From the NCBI RefSeq assembly GCF_039530945.1, contig NZ_BAAAPC010000005.1, positions 1-64,000 on the forward strand: 64,000 nucleotides of DNA, given 5' to 3'. The notes beneath the pieces were generated by a model, which was not told the origin of the DNA, searched no databases, and was given only the letters and a program-made list of their open reading frames with translations. This document shows, piece after piece, positions 61,840 to 64,000 of this stretch; within the stretch, counting starts at the first letter, position 1, and each line of letters begins with the position of its first letter. This stretch comes from Nocardiopsis_C rhodophaea (lineage in GTDB: Bacteria > Actinomycetota > Actinomycetes > Streptosporangiales > Streptosporangiaceae). Both the position numbers and the translations under genes were made by a program.

Positions 61840-61989
61840 GGGGTGTTCTCCGCCAAGGCAGGGAGCACGGCATGTCCCGGGTCTGCGCTCCACCCACATG
61901 GACTTACCCCCGCGTAGGCGGGGAGCACTGTCGGGCTGGTGGAGGCGACGAGTGGAGAAGGGACTCACCCCCGCGTAGGCGGGGAGCAC
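61840..61989 (-). CRISPR. Short type I-E CRISPR array (two good repeats, one degenerate)
   Basis: 29-base repeats occur at 61961-61989 and 61900-61928 (one mismatch), separated by a 32-base spacer (61929-61960). A degenerate third repeat (61840-61868, about two-thirds identical) follows a 31-base spacer. On the minus strand the repeats begin GTGCTCCCCGCC and contain a CCCCGC/GCGGGG stem, as in type I-E. The degenerate repeat marks the distal end. The array begins 28 bases after the cas2 stop, leaving almost no separate leader. Confidence 0.87.
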
Positions 61990-62017
61990 CCTTCACGACC
62001 TGCTGCAACGTGGGCCG

Positions 62018-62332
62018 TTATTCATTCTTTACCTCGTCGTCTTTCGGCCAGCCGATCAGGGTCAGCCCATCGATGGCACGGGGCGTACGGCTTCCCTCTC
62101 CATGAGTGAGGACTTGATAGCCCTGCTCATTGTTGGCGCCGTGGACGAGCACCGCCCACCCGCCTTGGTCGTCGATGGCCTCTTGCAGGCCGGACCATAG
62201 GTGGTCGCGGACGCGCTTGGTCAGCGTCCCCACATACACCCCGGGTGCCGGTTCCAGCATCCAGCGGGTCAGGGCCCCGCGGGTGCCATCCGCGATGGCG
62301 GTGGTGGAGATGACGCAGAACCCGCTGGCCAT
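62018..62332 (-). CDS. cas2e: CRISPR-associated endoribonuclease Cas2 (type I-E)
   Basis: A 104-residue Cas2e, the structural partner of Cas1 in spacer acquisition. It begins ASGFCVISTTAIADGTRGAL, with the family RWMLEPAPGVYVGTLTKRVRD and QGYQVLTHG segments. The ATG overlaps the cas1 stop (TAATG). An in-frame extension upstream is not used. The CRISPR array follows directly. Confidence 0.92.
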   Translation of the reverse strand: MASGFCVISTTAIADGTRGALTRWMLEPAPGVYVGTLTKRVRDHLWSGLQEAIDDQGGWAVLVHGANNEQGYQVLTHGEGSRTPRAIDGLTLIGWPKDDEVKNE

Positions 62333-63288
62333 TACCACCCCGCCTCGTTGGCGTAGTTCACCCCGGAGGGAACCTCGCCGTCGGGGTCCCACAGGTTGAT
62401 CACGTTCGAGGGGCCAGGCGTGTCGGAGACCGGCAGGTCCAGCACCTTGTAGATGTCGGTGACCATGCGCGGGATCAGCTTCAGCAGGCGGAAGTCCTCG
62501 CGTAGGCGCAGGCGTGCGGCGCGTTCAGGGTCGGAACTGTTGTGCAGTGAGAAGGCCAGGGGGATCGTGGTCTCGGCCTTGTACAGGTCGGCCAGGTCCA
62601 AGGCGAAGGCGCGCTGCTGGCCGTGGTGGAGGATGCCCAGCGCGGGTGAGGCGCCCAAGCTGAGCACGACCGCGGTGGCGATGCCGTACAGGGCCTGGTT
62701 GCCTGAGGTGAGTGCCTTGTTGACGGGGTCTTGGGCATCGAAGTCGGCCGGGTCGTAGCTGCGTTTGAAGCGCGGGACCCGGTGTTGCTGGGCGAGCGTG
62801 CGGTAGAGCACCTTCATGCGGCGCCCTTCTAGGCCGCGCAGCTTGTCCAGGGTCAGGCTTTCGGGCAGCGGGTCGGTGAAGCGCAGGGAGAACAGCCGTT
62901 TGGCGGCGGCCAGGCGGCGTTCGGGGTCGGCGATGATCTCGACCTGGCGGTCCAGGATGCGGGTGCTCGTGCTGTCGTTGAGGAAGGCCGAGTAGCAGCG
63001 CACCCCGCCGTCGCCCACGTGCACGATGACCGCGCCGTCGGCGGTCAGGCGTTTGACGGCGTCGTGGGTGGTGCTGGTGCCCGGCCCTAGTAGCACGCAG
63101 CCGATACCGGCGGTGGGCAGGTAGACGCGTTCCTGCTCGCCGTCGTCGAACTCCACCAGCGCGCACACGCCGTTGCGGTCGGCTTTGATCTGCACGGTGT
63201 CCAGGTAGAGGAAGCCGAGGCGGTCGGCGATGCGGGGCAGTGCCACAGCGCTGGGGGCACCGAGGGTCTTGGGAAGTCGTCGGGCCAC
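62332..63288 (-). CDS. cas1e: CRISPR-associated endonuclease Cas1 (type I-E)
   Basis: The integrase of spacer acquisition, 318 residues. Predicted metal ligands are Glu in LEGRRMKVLYRTLA, His in LGILHHGQQRAFALDLADLY and Asp in the same segment. The N-terminal beta domain includes IGCVLLGPGTSTTHDAV. The GTG start lies 3 bases after the cas6e stop, so the operon is tightly coupled. Length and motifs look intact. Confidence 0.95.
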   Translation of the reverse strand: MARRLPKTLGAPSAVALPRIADRLGFLYLDTVQIKADRNGVCALVEFDDGEQERVYLPTAGIGCVLLGPGTSTTHDAVKRLTADGAVIVHVGDGGVRCYSAFLNDSTSTRILDRQVEIIADPERRLAAAKRLFSLRFTDPLPESLTLDKLRGLEGRRMKVLYRTLAQQHRVPRFKRSYDPADFDAQDPVNKALTSGNQALYGIATAVVLSLGASPALGILHHGQQRAFALDLADLYKAETTIPLAFSLHNSSDPERAARLRLREDFRLLKLIPRMVTDIYKVLDLPVSDTPGPSNVINLWDPDGEVPSGVNYANEAGW

Positions 63289-63291
63289 CGG

Positions 63292-63948
63292 TCACCGCCC
63301 AGGTGGGGCCAAGGACAGCAGCCCCAGGCCGTAGGAGCGGCCGCGTCCGATTCCCTCGACCACTGCGGGCAGCAGGCGCTTGGGGTCTTCCACCTTCGCT
63401 ACGCCGTCGAATCGGATGCCGTGATTGACGATCCGCTTGTCCCTGTCCTGGTTTCTGGTGCCGTTGCGGGCAGCAGGATCGGAGGCCAGGTCGTGCGGGC
63501 GTGCGGTGACCGAGCCTGGCAGCAGTCCGATCTGCTCTGCCTTGGTGCGCCACCAGGTTTCGGCCTCGGCCCCGTGCAGTGCGGTGCGCTTGCCGCGCCG
63601 CTTGGGGGAGTCGGGGGTGCGTACTGCCTTGGTGGGGTTGGCGGCGATTCGGTAGTGGACGATGGCGCCGGGGGTGAGCTGCTCCAGGAGGGGCAGCAGC
63701 GACAGTGTGCGCGCGTGGGGAAGCCCGCTGAGGTTGGGGGCGATGCGTGACTGCACGAGCAGGCGTGCGCCCTGCTTTTCGGGTTCGACGCGGTAGAGCA
63801 CTCCGGCGGCCTGGCGCGGCTGGTCCCCGAGGTGGTCGGGGAACATGGCCATCACCCGGCGGTGCATGGCGGAAGCGCTGTGGACTAGGCGGTCGGCTTC
63901 GTGTGCGGGGAGCAGCGCGTGGGTGAGCCAGAGCTGGTCGGGCAGCAT
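63292..63948 (-). CDS. cas6e: CRISPR RNA endonuclease Cas6e
   Basis: Cleaves pre-crRNA at the repeat hairpin and stays in the Cascade complex; 218 residues. The N-terminal TLWL-like LWLTHALLPAHEADRLVHSA contains candidate catalytic His residues. The C-terminal Gly-rich loop GIGRGRSYGLGLLSL is the family signature. Its ATG overlaps the cas5e stop (TGATG), with GAGGAGGAA upstream inside cas5e. Confidence 0.92.
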   Translation of the reverse strand: MLPDQLWLTHALLPAHEADRLVHSASAMHRRVMAMFPDHLGDQPRQAAGVLYRVEPEKQGARLLVQSRIAPNLSGLPHARTLSLLPLLEQLTPGAIVHYRIAANPTKAVRTPDSPKRRGKRTALHGAEAETWWRTKAEQIGLLPGSVTARPHDLASDPAARNGTRNQDRDKRIVNHGIRFDGVAKVEDPKRLLPAVVEGIGRGRSYGLGLLSLAPPGR

Positions 63949-64000
63949 CAGCGTTCCTCCTCAAGGGACCGGGTCATCGCCCGAAAGGCCGTGAGGCCCG
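63948..64000 (-). CDS. cas5e: 3' end of cas5e (partial, runs off the window)
   Basis: The last 16 codons and stop of the gene upstream of cas6e, reading LTAFRAMTRSLEEER. Position and TGATG overlap fit the cas5e-cas6e order of type I-E operons. Identity is inferred from context; cas7, cse2, cse1 and cas3 should lie further right. Confidence 0.6.
   Translation of the reverse strand, partial: GLTAFRAMTRSLEEER

Overview
The window is GC-rich (about 70% or more) actinobacterial chromosome. Long codon-biased genes, many GTG starts and conserved gene neighbours point to Streptosporangiales, most likely Nocardiopsaceae (Nocardiopsis or Thermobifida-like). The run gltBD, pyk, an ANTAR response regulator, livHMGF, polA, rpsA, coaE and uvrB matches the order I recall from Streptomyces, and the later xerD-parA-scpA-scpB-rluB-aroH-tyrA-cmk-der run is also a classic actinobacterial block. 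The species assignment is an inference.

Layout. Positions 179-12502 hold a polyamine synthase-like gene, glutamate synthase (gltB, gltD), three small accessory genes and pyruvate kinase. Positions 12687-14842 form a lower-GC insertion-like patch: a DUF1266 protein, a free-standing LAGLIDADG endonuclease-like gene, a tRNA-like half and an odd tRNA with anticodon CAA. Positions 14983-22560 carry the ANTAR regulator and the branched-chain amino acid ABC transporter; its binding protein lies inverted beyond a palindromic island. Positions 22941-39665 are housekeeping: thioesterase, polA, arfB, rpsA, coaE, uvrB, HMG-CoA lyase, pyrG, a Nudix hydrolase and xerD. Positions 39850-48421 hold chromosome segregation (ParA, a possible ribbon-helix-helix partner, ScpA, ScpB), rRNA pseudouridylation, the tyrosine branch (aroH, tyrA), cmk and der.

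From 48570 the sequence is accessory. There is a Bcr/CflA efflux pump, then a 4-hydroxyproline catabolic operon: XRE-cupin regulator, three-part FAD/2Fe-2S dehydrogenase, DHDPS-like deaminase and proline racemase-family epimerase. An almost identical operator dyad lies in front of the regulator and in front of the operon. A TudS/DUF523 gene follows, then the collapsed remains of a siderophore or NRPS cluster (adenylation domain, SbnB-like and MFS pieces joined by deletions). tRNA-Pro, two dead integrases, a decayed membrane gene and a tRNA-Lys lead into a very short CRISPR array and a type I-E cas operon (cas2, cas1, cas6e, end of cas5e) that runs off the right edge.

Two themes cut across the window. 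Many genes have a TANNNT -10 box 6-7 bases before the start codon with no Shine-Dalgarno, which predicts leaderless mRNAs. A near-palindromic 28-base motif occurs 13-20 bases after the stop codon of three unrelated genes, once as a complete 30-bp inverted repeat.
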